Assembly: GCF_000513995.1 (NCBI RefSeq)
Contig: NZ_AZVB01000022.1
Span: 24,163 to 88,162 of the forward strand
Direction of reading: 5' to 3'
DNA: 64,000 nucleotides
Source of the DNA: Pseudoxanthomonas sp. J35
Lineage (GTDB): Bacteria; Pseudomonadota; Gammaproteobacteria; Xanthomonadales; Xanthomonadaceae
The notes under the pieces were generated by a model. The model did no database searches. It saw only the letters and a list, made by a program, of their open reading frames with translations, and had not been told where the DNA came from. The translations under genes were made by a program, and so were the position numbers. Below, one piece after another: positions 44,671-53,401 of the stretch (the first letter of the stretch is position 1; each line of letters starts with the position of its first letter).

Positions 44671-46313
44671 CCAGGCGCTCCGGCGGGCAGCGGCGGCGCG
44701 GCGATGCCGACGTTCCAGTGCCAGGGCAGCCCGCCCTGCGCGCGACGACGGCACACGACCCCCTCCACGAGTTCGTACATGCCCGGCATCAGGTGTTCGC
44801 CCGGCACCGGCGCATCCTCGAAGGCCATGTAGGCGCGCACCTGGCCGTAGGGCTGCCAGGCCGGCTGGCCGGCGGCCACCGGCCGGCCGCTGCGCGCGAA
44901 CGAGGCCCAGTAGCCGGACATCGCCGCGGTCAGCGCCTGCTCGCCCGCCGTATCCGGGGCCTTCGGCCACAGCGGCGTGGTCCGGTCATGGTTGGCGAAC
45001 ACGTACGGCAGTTCGGCGGCGTGGAAGGCGTGCAGGCCGGCTTCGTCGGCGGCCGGATAGCCATGGTTGAAGTAGTACAGGTACGACGGCTGGCCCAGCT
45101 CGGCCTGCTTGCGCACCAGGCGCTCGGCGGTCCAGCCGTACATCGCGTCGCGGGTGGTGGCCAGCATCGAGCCATCGAGGTCGGTGGCCGGGTAGCGCGC
45201 GAGCATCGCCTCGGCCAGGTCGCCGTAGGCGGCGCGGATCGCCGCTTCATAGGTCGCGGCGTCGGCCGGCTTCGGCGGCAGCAGGAAACGCAGCGAACGG
45301 ATCTCGCCGTCGTTGAAGCCGGCCAGCAGCGGCACCGGCGCCTGCTCGCCGCGGTCGAAGACCTCGACCAGCTGCGCCGGCAACACCTTGCCGTCGATGT
45401 TGCCGAACGGCAGGAAGCCGGACATCGCCGCCTTCACCGTCAGCTCCTGCGGATCCATCGCGCGCAGCCGCGGCAGGCCGCGCACGCCGATCTTGCGTCC
45501 CAGCTCCAGGCCCAACTCCTCGGCCGAAGGCATGCCGTGCACGGCCTCGCGCAGCGCCGGCGTGGTGATCATGTACGCGCTCTGGGCGATGGCCTTGTGG
45601 AACAGGCCGCGCGCCGGCGGCGCCGCCAGCAGGTACATCACGCTCAGCGCGCCGGCCGACTCGCCGGCGATGGTGACGTTGCCCGGATCGCCACCGAACG
45701 CGGCGATGTTGCGCCGGACCCAGCGCAGCGCCTCGATCTGGTCGAGCAGGCCGTAGTTGCCGGACACGCCATCGGCCGATTCGGCGCTCAGCTCCGGATG
45801 GGCCAGGTAGCCGAGCACGCCGAGGCGGTAGTTGATGCTTACCACCACGATGCCCTGTGCGGCCAGGCGCGCGCCGTCGTACATGGGCTCGCGGCTGGAA
45901 CCGGCGACCAGCGAACCGCCGTGGATCCACACGAACACCGGCGCGTCCTTCGCGTCGGCCGGCGCCCACACGTTCAGCGACAGGCAGTCCTCGCTGGTCT
46001 GCAGCGCCTCGCCGAGCGAATAGATGCTGCCCGGGCGCGACGGCGGCTGGATGCAGGCCGGGCCGAACGCGGTGGCTTCGCGGGTGCCCTTCCAGGGCTT
46101 GGCCGGCACCGGCGCGCGCCAGCGCAGCTGCTTCACCGGCGGTTCGGCGTAGGGAATGCCGAGGAAGGCGTGGATGCCGCCGTCGAGCGCCTCGCCCTGG
46201 AGCGCGCCGACAGGGGCGTGGACGACCGGCCCCTGGGACCACGCCGCACCCGGCAGCGCGGCACAGCCCAGGACCGCGGACACGACCAGCGTGCGGAAGG
46301 TGGATCGGGTCAC
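44661..46313 (-). CDS. Secreted type-B carboxylesterase
   Basis: A 550-residue alpha/beta hydrolase of the cholinesterase-like type, with a signal peptide (VSAVLGCAALPGAAWSQ). Motifs are EDCLSLNVW, WIHGGSLVAGS (oxyanion hole) and GESAGALSVM with the nucleophile Ser near 218. It hydrolyses carboxylic esters in the periplasm. The GTG start overlaps the MFS stop in GTGA, so it belongs to the operon. Released acids would be ligated by the next gene product. Confidence 0.93.
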   Translation of the reverse strand: MTRSTFRTLVVSAVLGCAALPGAAWSQGPVVHAPVGALQGEALDGGIHAFLGIPYAEPPVKQLRWRAPVPAKPWKGTREATAFGPACIQPPSRPGSIYSLGEALQTSEDCLSLNVWAPADAKDAPVFVWIHGGSLVAGSSREPMYDGARLAAQGIVVVSINYRLGVLGYLAHPELSAESADGVSGNYGLLDQIEALRWVRRNIAAFGGDPGNVTIAGESAGALSVMYLLAAPPARGLFHKAIAQSAYMITTPALREAVHGMPSAEELGLELGRKIGVRGLPRLRAMDPQELTVKAAMSGFLPFGNIDGKVLPAQLVEVFDRGEQAPVPLLAGFNDGEIRSLRFLLPPKPADAATYEAAIRAAYGDLAEAMLARYPATDLDGSMLATTRDAMYGWTAERLVRKQAELGQPSYLYYFNHGYPAADEAGLHAFHAAELPYVFANHDRTTPLWPKAPDTAGEQALTAAMSGYWASFARSGRPVAAGQPAWQPYGQVRAYMAFEDAPVPGEHLMPGMYELVEGVVCRRRAQGGLPWHWNVGIAAPPLPAGAPGCP

Positions 46314-47632
46314 GGAGTAGTCTCCTGCTGGGCCTGGAGGCGGATGGTGCGCGCCAGTCGCAGGAACATCACCACCGCCAGCACGTAGAACGGGATCAGC
46401 GTGTAGAACGCCATCTGCAGCGAGTTGTCCGGGTGGGTCGCGCGGAAGAAGTCGCTGGCCATGCCCAGGTAGGCCGGGCCGAAACCGAGGCCGATCAGGT
46501 TCATCACCAGCAGCAGCAGCGCACCGGACAGCACGCGCTGGTTGGGCCGCACTTCCTCCTGCACCAGGGTCACCGCCGGCGACAGGTAGAAGTAGTTCAG
46601 GCCGGTCGGCAGCAGCAGGAAGGCCAGGGCCAGCGGCCAGTTGTCGGCCCACACGAACAGGGCGAAGAACGGCATCGCCAGGGCCAGGCCGGCCGCGGGC
46701 AGGTAGGCGTACGCGGTCTTCGATTTCCGCGACAGGCGGTCGATCAGCCGGCCGGAGGCGAACATGCCCGCGCAGATGCCGGTGCCGATCACCAGCGCGT
46801 ACCACACCGCCACCTGCTCCAGCGCCATGCCCTTCTCGCGCATCAGGAACAGCACGGTGAAGTTGAGCACCGCGTAGGTGATGAACTGGGTCGCGCCGCA
46901 GGCCAGGGCCATGCCGCGCAGCACCGGGTTGGCGAAGTACTCGCGGCAGGTGCGCCAGAAGGGGGGCGCCGGCTCGGCGGCGGCGGCAACCGCCCCCGGC
47001 GCGGCATCCCGGCCCCCCTTCCGGGGCTCGCGCACCACCAGCCAGACCGCCAGCGCGGTCACGATGCCGACCGCGCCGACCCAGATGAAAGCCAGCCGCC
47101 AGGAATACGCCGCCGCGATCGAGGCGCCGAAGGCCACGCCCAGCGCCTGCCCGATCGGCGGGCCGAGATTGAACAGGCTCAGCGCGGTGCCGCGCATGCC
47201 CGGCGGGAAGTAGTCGGAAATGATCGCGTAGGACGGCGGCACGCCGCCGGCCTCGCCGACGCCCACGGTCATGCGCGCCAGCACCAGCTGCGGATACGAG
47301 GAGGCCATGCCGCAGGCGGCGGTGGCCGCGCTCCACAGCGCGCAGGAGAACGCCAGCACCCGCACCCGGTTGGTGCGGTCGGCCAGCCAGCCGACCGGGA
47401 TCGCCAGGATGCAGTAGAACATCGCGAAGTACAGGCCACCGATGAGGCCGAGCTGGGAGTCGGTGACCCCCAGCTCGTCCTGGATCGGCTTGGCCAGGAT
47501 CGACAGCAACTGCCTGTCGAGGAAGTTGAGCACGTAGACGAAGCACAGGATCGCCAGCACGACCCAGGCGCCCGCGCCCGGGCGCGCGTGCTGCGCGCCG
47601 GGCATCGCCGGGCTGGCCGGACGCGCGGCCAT
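46310..47632 (-). CDS. Spinster-type MFS transporter
   Basis: A 440-residue protein with 12 helices. Family marks are LNFLDRQLLSILAKPIQDEL in helix 1, GWLADRTNRVRVLAFS in the 2-3 loop and RMTVGVGEAGGVPPSYAII. Proteins of this type sit beside TonB receptors and esterases in many catabolic loci of sphingomonads and xanthomonads. It would import the periplasmic acid or alcohol product. It overlaps the receptor stop (TGATG) and the esterase start. Confidence 0.93.
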   Translation of the reverse strand: MAARPASPAMPGAQHARPGAGAWVVLAILCFVYVLNFLDRQLLSILAKPIQDELGVTDSQLGLIGGLYFAMFYCILAIPVGWLADRTNRVRVLAFSCALWSAATAACGMASSYPQLVLARMTVGVGEAGGVPPSYAIISDYFPPGMRGTALSLFNLGPPIGQALGVAFGASIAAAYSWRLAFIWVGAVGIVTALAVWLVVREPRKGGRDAAPGAVAAAAEPAPPFWRTCREYFANPVLRGMALACGATQFITYAVLNFTVLFLMREKGMALEQVAVWYALVIGTGICAGMFASGRLIDRLSRKSKTAYAYLPAAGLALAMPFFALFVWADNWPLALAFLLLPTGLNYFYLSPAVTLVQEEVRPNQRVLSGALLLLVMNLIGLGFGPAYLGMASDFFRATHPDNSLQMAFYTLIPFYVLAVVMFLRLARTIRLQAQQETTP

Positions 47633-49935
47633 CAGAACCGGTACCCCACGCGGACGCCGACGGTGCGCGGACGCACCAGCGCGTAGCGGCCGTCGAGGAA
47701 GGCCTCCGGATGCACGTAGGTCACCGAGCGGTCGTCGAACAGGTTCTCCACGTACAGGCCCACCGTGTAGTTGTTGAACGCGGCGGCGATGTTCGCATTC
47801 ACGACCGTATACGAGTCGGTGTAGTCGAAGGTCGGGCTGACCACGCCCGGCTGGCCGGGCACGTACTGGAACTGGCCGGGGAAATCGCCGACGTGGACGA
47901 TCGCCAGCGAGGCGTTGCCCTCGGAGCCACGGATCCAGTCGAAGCGGTAGCTGGCGGTCAGCGAACCGCTGAACTCCGGCGCGGCCAGGCGCGCGCCGAG
48001 CACGGTGCCGGAGATCGCCGCTTCCTCCGGGCTCAGGTCGTCCACCTTGGCGCGGTTGATCGAGCCGTTCAGCGCCACCGTCCAGTTCATGTTCGGCATC
48101 GCCATCAGCTCGAACTCCAGGCCACGACTGTAGGCCCCGCCGATGTTGGTGGCGAACTGCACCTGGTCGGACACGCGGTTGGCCTGGACCTGGATGTCGT
48201 TCCAGTCGACGTAGTACAGCGCCAGGTTGGCGGCCAGGCGGCCGTCGAGCCAGCTGCCCTTCACGCCCAGCTCGTAGTTGGTGAGCTCGTCCGAGTCGGC
48301 GCCGTAGGGAATGACCAGGTCATCCGGGTCGATGGTGCTGACCGAGCCGGCGCGAGCGTTGACCACCGGCGCGCGGAAGCCGGTGGCGACCGCGGCGTAG
48401 GTGGTGACCGACGGCACCGGGCGCCACGAGGCGCTGATCCGGTACGACGGGCCGGTTTCCTTCGCCTTCGCGCCGGTGGCTGCCTCGACCGGGGTGATCG
48501 TGACCGGGCCGCCGGGGATGCCGTAGAAGGCGTACAGGTAGGCCTGGGTCAGGTAGTCGCTGTTGTAGCCGCCGGCGCGGGTGAAGGCCTGGGCCTGGGT
48601 GCTGCCGTAGCGCAGGCCCAGGGTCGCCCAGAAGTCGTCGCTGAAGTGGTAGGTCAGCTGGCCGAACAGCGCCTGCTCCTTGGACACGTCGGTGCTGAGG
48701 AAGCGCAGGTAGTACTCGTCCGGCAGGCCGGTGATGCCGCTGCGCTGCAGGAACTCCTCGTTGGAGCGGTAGCCGAAGTACACGTCGCGGTCGCGCTTGA
48801 AGTGGAAGCCGCCGAGCACCCATTCCAGCGGGCCGCCGGTGTCGGATACCAGGCGCACTTCCTGGACGAAGGTCTTGCTGTTGAACGGCGCGTCCAGGGC
48901 GAAGGCGAAGGCCTGGCCGTAGGTGCCGGCCAGGTCGACGTTGAACGCCGCGTCGTAGTCCGACCAGGTCGAGGAGCTGGTCAGGTGGGCGCCGTCGAAC
49001 TGGTAGTCCAGGGTCAGGTTGTAGTTGGTCATCGTCCCGTTGAACATGTCGGGACGGTCGGAGTAGCGCTTGTCCCTGCCCAGGTCGGGGTTGGTCAGCG
49101 AGGAATCCTCCGGCGTGCTCTCCTCGCGCGACAGGCGCACCTGCGCGGAGAAGCGGTCGGTCGGCTCCCACAGCAGGGTGGCGCGGCCGCCCCAGGCCTT
49201 CAGCACGTTCGAATCCTTGATCCCGGTGCCGAGGTTGTCGACGTAGCCGTCCTCGTTGCGCGAGAAGCCGACCACGCGCAGCGCGAGGGTGTCCTGCGCC
49301 AGCGGGATGTTGACCATCGCGTTGTAGCGCTGGCGCAGCGAACTGGAAGCGGTCATGCCCACGTCGGCCAGGAACGAGGCGTCGAACGCGTTCGGGTCCG
49401 GGGCATGGGTCAGGATGCGCAGCGCGCCGGCCAGCGAGCCGGAGCCGAACAGCGTGCCCTGCGGGCCGCGCAGGAACTCGATGCGCTCGACGTCGTACAG
49501 GCTCGGGTCGAGCACGGTCGAGTTGCCGTTGGCCGAGATCGGCAGTTCGTCGATGTAGATCGCCACCGTGCTCTGCAGGTTGGCGTTGTAGCCGTTGGTG
49601 GCGATGCCGCGCGCGGTGAAGTTGTTGAAGTTCGCGCTGGGGCGGTTGAGCACCACGCCCGGGGTTTCGTAGGCCAGGCCCTCGTAGCCGACGATGCCCT
49701 TGGCATCGAGCTGCTCCTGGCCGAGCACGGTCACGCTCAGCGGGACGTCCTGCAGCTTCTCGCTGCGGCGCGTCGCGGTGACGACGACGGTGTCCAGGTC
49801 CTTGGCCTGGTTCGCCGGGGCCGTGGTGGCCTGGCGTTCGGCTTCGAGCACTTCGTTCGTGGCCTGGGCCAGAACGGAGACAGGTAATGCGAGCAGCGCG
49901 GCCACGGATGCGGACGCGATCAGACGACTTGCCAT
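47632..49935 (-). CDS. TonB-dependent outer-membrane receptor
   Basis: A 767-residue receptor with a signal peptide (AALLALPVSVLAQA), an energy-coupling TonB box region (LDTVVVTATRRSEKLQD), a plug domain (YIDELPISANGNSTV; VERIEFLRGPQGTLFGSGS) and a 22-strand-type barrel ending in VRPRTVGVRVGYRF. It actively imports a ligand too large or scarce for porins. It heads the operon, and the downstream genes (MFS, esterase, ligase) indicate a carbon source rather than iron. A GGGAGGGG SD precedes the ATG. Confidence 0.95.
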   Translation of the reverse strand: MASRLIASASVAALLALPVSVLAQATNEVLEAERQATTAPANQAKDLDTVVVTATRRSEKLQDVPLSVTVLGQEQLDAKGIVGYEGLAYETPGVVLNRPSANFNNFTARGIATNGYNANLQSTVAIYIDELPISANGNSTVLDPSLYDVERIEFLRGPQGTLFGSGSLAGALRILTHAPDPNAFDASFLADVGMTASSSLRQRYNAMVNIPLAQDTLALRVVGFSRNEDGYVDNLGTGIKDSNVLKAWGGRATLLWEPTDRFSAQVRLSREESTPEDSSLTNPDLGRDKRYSDRPDMFNGTMTNYNLTLDYQFDGAHLTSSSTWSDYDAAFNVDLAGTYGQAFAFALDAPFNSKTFVQEVRLVSDTGGPLEWVLGGFHFKRDRDVYFGYRSNEEFLQRSGITGLPDEYYLRFLSTDVSKEQALFGQLTYHFSDDFWATLGLRYGSTQAQAFTRAGGYNSDYLTQAYLYAFYGIPGGPVTITPVEAATGAKAKETGPSYRISASWRPVPSVTTYAAVATGFRAPVVNARAGSVSTIDPDDLVIPYGADSDELTNYELGVKGSWLDGRLAANLALYYVDWNDIQVQANRVSDQVQFATNIGGAYSRGLEFELMAMPNMNWTVALNGSINRAKVDDLSPEEAAISGTVLGARLAAPEFSGSLTASYRFDWIRGSEGNASLAIVHVGDFPGQFQYVPGQPGVVSPTFDYTDSYTVVNANIAAAFNNYTVGLYVENLFDDRSVTYVHPEAFLDGRYALVRPRTVGVRVGYRF

Positions 49936-49984
49936 GCGGATCCCCTCCCAGAGATTGCCAAGTAGGCACGAAAGCGTGACGGCG

Positions 49985-50035
49985 ATACTGCCCAGCCCCA
50001 GGGTGCCGTGTCAACACTCACTCACGCTTGTGTGA
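49985..50035 (-). promoter_or_regulatory. Promoter and imperfect palindrome upstream of the TonB receptor operon
   Basis: On the minus strand a perfect TTGACA (50009-50014) stands 18 bp from CAGTAT (49985-49990). Just upstream lies TCACGCTTGTGTGA (50022-50035), a 14-bp inverted repeat with one mismatch. It is a possible site for the operon's own TetR protein. The remaining bases up to 50229 hold only a GC-rich hairpin (50209-50227) after purU. Confidence 0.5.
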
Positions 50036-50229
50036 ATTTCTATCCCCGGGCCAGAACCGCCGTCTTTTCAACCGGTTAGGCGGGGCGGCTCCAGACGGTG
50101 GCGCATGGAATCCGGCGCGGGCAGGGACTGCCCGGTGGACACGCTGGCGTATGGAATGCCGGCATGCTGGCGCACGCCGCGAAGCGCGCGCATGTGCAGG
50201 CGGTCATGGCGGCGCGAGGCGCGCCGCAC

Positions 50230-51081
50230 TCAGCGGAACACGACGGTCCTGTGTCCGTTGAGCAGGATGCGGTGCTCGACGTGGCGGCGCACCGCGCGCG
50301 CCAGCACCTGCGATTCGATGTCGCTGCCCACCCGCACCAGGTCGCGCGGCGTCATCGCGTGGTCCACGCGCGCCACGTCCTGTTCGATGATCGGGCCTTC
50401 GTCCAGGTCGGCGGTGACGTAGTGCGCGGTGGCGCCGATGATCTTGACGCCGCGTGCGTGCGCCTGGTGGTACGGCTGCGCGCCCTTGAAGCTGGGCAGG
50501 AAGCTGTGGTGGATGTTGATGGCGCGGCCGGCCAGCGCTTCGCACAACCGCGGCGACAGGATCTGCATGTAGCGCGCCAGCACCACCAGGTCGATGTTCT
50601 CGCGCTCGACCAGGTCGAGGATCGCCTGCTCCTGCTGCTGCCGGTTGCCGGCGTCCACCGGCAGGTGGTGGAACGGCACGCCGTACGAGTTCGACAGCGC
50701 GGCGAAGTCGGTGTGGTTGGACGCGACCGCGGCGATGTCCACGCGCAGCTGGCCGCTGTGGGCGCGGAACAGCAGGTCGTTGAGGCAATGGCCCTGCCTG
50801 CTCACCAGCACCAGCAGGCGCGCGCGGCGGCGCGCGTCGTGCAGCTGCCAGTCCATGTCGAACTCGCTGGCGAGGTTGGCGAAGCGTTCGCGCACCGCCT
50901 CCAGCGCCTGCGGCTCCGGCAGTTCGAAGTGCACGCGCAGGAAGAAGCGGCCGCTCTCCTCGTCGCCGTACTGCTGGGCGTCGAGGATGTTGCAGCCCTG
51001 GCCGAACAGCAGGCCGGAGACGCGGTAGACGATGCCGGTACGGTCCGGGCAGGAGAGGGCGAGGATGTGGTCGTTGCGCAT
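50230..51081 (-). CDS. purU: Formyltetrahydrofolate deformylase
   Basis: A 283-residue protein with an N-terminal ACT domain (ILALSCPDRTGIVYRVSGLL) and a C-terminal formyltransferase-like domain. Catalytic His is in INIHHSFLPSFKGA and Asp in YVTADLDEGPIIEQD. It hydrolyses 10-formyl-THF to formate and THF, balancing one-carbon pools. The ACT domain probably senses Met or Gly, as in E. coli. It is a single gene, followed by a GC-rich hairpin. Confidence 0.96.
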   Translation of the reverse strand: MRNDHILALSCPDRTGIVYRVSGLLFGQGCNILDAQQYGDEESGRFFLRVHFELPEPQALEAVRERFANLASEFDMDWQLHDARRRARLLVLVSRQGHCLNDLLFRAHSGQLRVDIAAVASNHTDFAALSNSYGVPFHHLPVDAGNRQQQEQAILDLVERENIDLVVLARYMQILSPRLCEALAGRAINIHHSFLPSFKGAQPYHQAHARGVKIIGATAHYVTADLDEGPIIEQDVARVDHAMTPRDLVRVGSDIESQVLARAVRRHVEHRILLNGHRTVVFR

Positions 51082-51187
51082 AGGGCCGCCATGGTAGGCG
51101 AGCGCGCGACGCAATGGCACGGCGGTTGCCGGCGTTACCGCCTGCCGGGGACGCGGGCGCGCCAGCCGCGGTCCGCGCCGCGCCGGC

Positions 51188-52285
51188 TCAGCGCGCGAAC
51201 AGGCCGCGGACCGGCGCCGGTTCGCAGCGCAGGTACTGCGGCGCCGGCGACAGGGTCGCGCCCAGTTCGGCGGCGGCATGCCAGGGCCAGCGCGGGTCGT
51301 AGAGGATGCCGCGGGCCAGCGCGACCGCGTCGGCACGACCTTCGGCCAGCACCGCCTCGGCCTGGCGCGGCCGGGTGATCAGCCCCACCGCGATCACCGG
51401 CATGCGCACCTGGCGGCGGATCGCCTCGGCGAACGGCACCTGGTAGCCGGGCACGGCATCGATCTCCTGGCGCGGATCCAGGCCGCCGCTGGACACGTGG
51501 ATGTAGTGGCAGCCGCGCGCGTCCAGCTCGCGGGCCAGGGCGATGCTCTGCCCGAGGTCCCAGCCGCCCTCGACCCAGTCGGTGGCGGAGATGCGCACGC
51601 CCAGCGCGATCCGCTCCGGCAGCGCCGCGCGCACGGCGTCGAACACGCGCAACACCAGGCGCATGCGGTTCTCCAGACTGCCGCCGTAGGCGTCCTCGCG
51701 CCGGTTGCTCAGCGGCGACAGGAACTGGTGCAGCAGGTAGCCGTGCGCGGCATGGATCTCGACCAGCTCCAGCCCGGCGCGCACCGCGCGCTGCGCCGCC
51801 CGGACGAAGTCCTCGACCAGCGCGTCGATGCCGGCGGCGTCCAGCGCCTGCGGCACGCCGTGGTCGGCGTCGAAGGCCAGCGCCGACGCCGAGACGGTGG
51901 CCCAGCCGCGCGGATCGTCGGCGGGGATCGCGCCCTTGCCTTCCCATGGCCGGTGGGTCGAGGCCTTGCGCCCGGCATGCGCCAGCTGGATGCCCAGCGG
52001 CATCGGCGACCAGCGGCGGATCGAGGCCAGCATGGCCGCCAGGGCCGCCTCCTGGTCGTCGTTCCACAGGCCCAGGTCGGCGTGGCTGATCCGCCCGCGC
52101 GATTCGACCGCGGTCGCCTCCAGCAGCAGCAGGCCGGCGCCGGACAGGGCCAGGTTGCCGAGATGGATGTGGTGCCAGTCGGACACGCAGCCATCGTGCG
52201 CCGAGTACTGGCACATGGGTGCGATGACGATGCGGTTTGGCAGCTCGAGCGGGCCGAGCTGGAGCGGGGAGAAGAGCAGGCTCAT
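51188..52285 (-). CDS. Old Yellow Enzyme-family NADH:flavin oxidoreductase (YqjM/XenA type)
   Basis: A 365-residue FMN barrel. Cys25 in APMCQYSA is the redox-tuning cysteine of the thermophilic-like OYE subgroup. The substrate-binding His pair and FMN contacts lie in VEIHAAHGYLLHQFLSP, followed by SNRREDAYGGSLENR. It reduces activated C=C bonds of enones or nitro compounds with NAD(P)H. No partner gene is evident. No good SD precedes the chosen ATG; an upstream frame extends to 52345. Confidence 0.93.
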   Translation of the reverse strand: MSLLFSPLQLGPLELPNRIVIAPMCQYSAHDGCVSDWHHIHLGNLALSGAGLLLLEATAVESRGRISHADLGLWNDDQEAALAAMLASIRRWSPMPLGIQLAHAGRKASTHRPWEGKGAIPADDPRGWATVSASALAFDADHGVPQALDAAGIDALVEDFVRAAQRAVRAGLELVEIHAAHGYLLHQFLSPLSNRREDAYGGSLENRMRLVLRVFDAVRAALPERIALGVRISATDWVEGGWDLGQSIALARELDARGCHYIHVSSGGLDPRQEIDAVPGYQVPFAEAIRRQVRMPVIAVGLITRPRQAEAVLAEGRADAVALARGILYDPRWPWHAAAELGATLSPAPQYLRCEPAPVRGLFAR

Positions 52286-52354
52286 GGAAGGACGCCGGGT
52301 ACAGGGACCCGCATTGCAACGGCAATCGCCGCCACCATCAACCACAACGGTGGA

Positions 52355-53224
52355 TCACTGTATCGTCCCGGCAAGCACGGACAGTGCCGACGCGCAGTCG
52401 GCCCGTACCTTCAGCGCCAGCAGCTCGTCGGCGCGGGTCCGGCCGAGGTTCACCGCGGCCACCGGGATCCCGGCCTCGGCGGCCATGCGCGCGAAACGGA
52501 AGCCCGAATACACCATCAGCGAGGAGCCGACGACCAGCATCGCGTCGCTGCGATGCAGGGCCGCCACCGCCTGCTCCACCCGCGCCCGCGGCACGCTCTC
52601 GCCGAAGAACACCACGTCGGGCTTCAGCATCCCGCCACAGTGCGGGCAGCCAGGCACCTGGAAGCTGGCGTAGTCGGCGTCTTCCAGGTCCGCGTCGCCA
52701 TCGGGGGCGATCCGCGCCACGCGCCGGTCCCAGCCGGGATTGGCCTCCAGCAGCGCCGCCTGGAAGCCGGCGCGGTCGCGGCGGTCGCCGCAGCCCAGGC
52801 AGACCACCGCGTCGAGGCTGCCATGCAGGTCGACCACGGCGCGGCTGCCGGCACGCTGGTGCAGGCCGTCCACGTTCTGGGTCACCAGCAACTCGACCCG
52901 GCCGGCCGCTTCCAGTGCGGCCAGCGCCGCGTGCGCCGCATTGGGCTGGGCGGCGGCGAAGTACTGCCAGCCGGCCAGGCTGCGCGCCCAGTAGCGGCGG
53001 CGCGTGGCCGCCTCACCGGTAAATGCCTGGTAGGTCACCGGCGGCGTGCGCTTCCAGCCGCCTTCGGCGTCGCGGTAATCGGGAATGCCCGAGCCGGTGC
53101 TGCAGCCGGCGCCGGTCAGCACCAACAGCCGGCGGTGGCCGGCGATGAAGGATTCCAGCGCGGCGACCTCCGCTTCCGGGCAGTCGCCGGCCAGCGCGAG
53201 GGTTTCATCCAGGGCGCTTTGCAT
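52355..53224 (-). CDS. cobB: SIR2-family NAD-dependent protein deacylase
   Basis: A 289-residue sirtuin. The NAD-binding motifs are GAGCSTGSGIPDYR (residue 38 on) and TQNVDGLHQRAG, the catalytic His is in DLHGSLD, and zinc cysteines are in CLGC and CPHCGG. The GxLKPDVVFFGE stretch fits the SIRT4-like class II. It removes acyl groups from lysines using NAD, releasing nicotinamide. A nicotinamidase gene lies 1.1 kb away across the aldolase gene. The start could instead be at 53284 in the same frame. Confidence 0.92.
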   Translation of the reverse strand: MQSALDETLALAGDCPEAEVAALESFIAGHRRLLVLTGAGCSTGSGIPDYRDAEGGWKRTPPVTYQAFTGEAATRRRYWARSLAGWQYFAAAQPNAAHAALAALEAAGRVELLVTQNVDGLHQRAGSRAVVDLHGSLDAVVCLGCGDRRDRAGFQAALLEANPGWDRRVARIAPDGDADLEDADYASFQVPGCPHCGGMLKPDVVFFGESVPRARVEQAVAALHRSDAMLVVGSSLMVYSGFRFARMAAEAGIPVAAVNLGRTRADELLALKVRADCASALSVLAGTIQ

Positions 53225-53312
53225 GGAGAGCGATATTCCGTCGCCCGCGGTGATATGCAAGCCCGCTTCCGCGGTGCGTTGCATGGGGGCACCCCCCATG
53301 CACGCGCGCGTA

Positions 53313-53324
53313 GACAGCGCTGTC
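53313..53324. promoter_or_regulatory. LacI-type palindrome upstream of the aldolase gene
   Basis: GACAGCGCTGTC is a perfect 12-bp palindrome sharing the core ACAGCGCTGT with the operator at 34598-34611, differing there by one base in one arm. It lies 78 nt before the aldolase start and just upstream of a possible promoter (TACCAT -10 at 53362-53367). It probably binds the LacI protein of this window or a paralogue. Confidence 0.55.
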
Positions 53325-53401
53325 GGCGGTTTCCGATGCTGCCAGGCACAAGCCCCCGCGCTACCATTCACGGCTCCCGTAAACCACAGGAAATACCCGT
53401 C

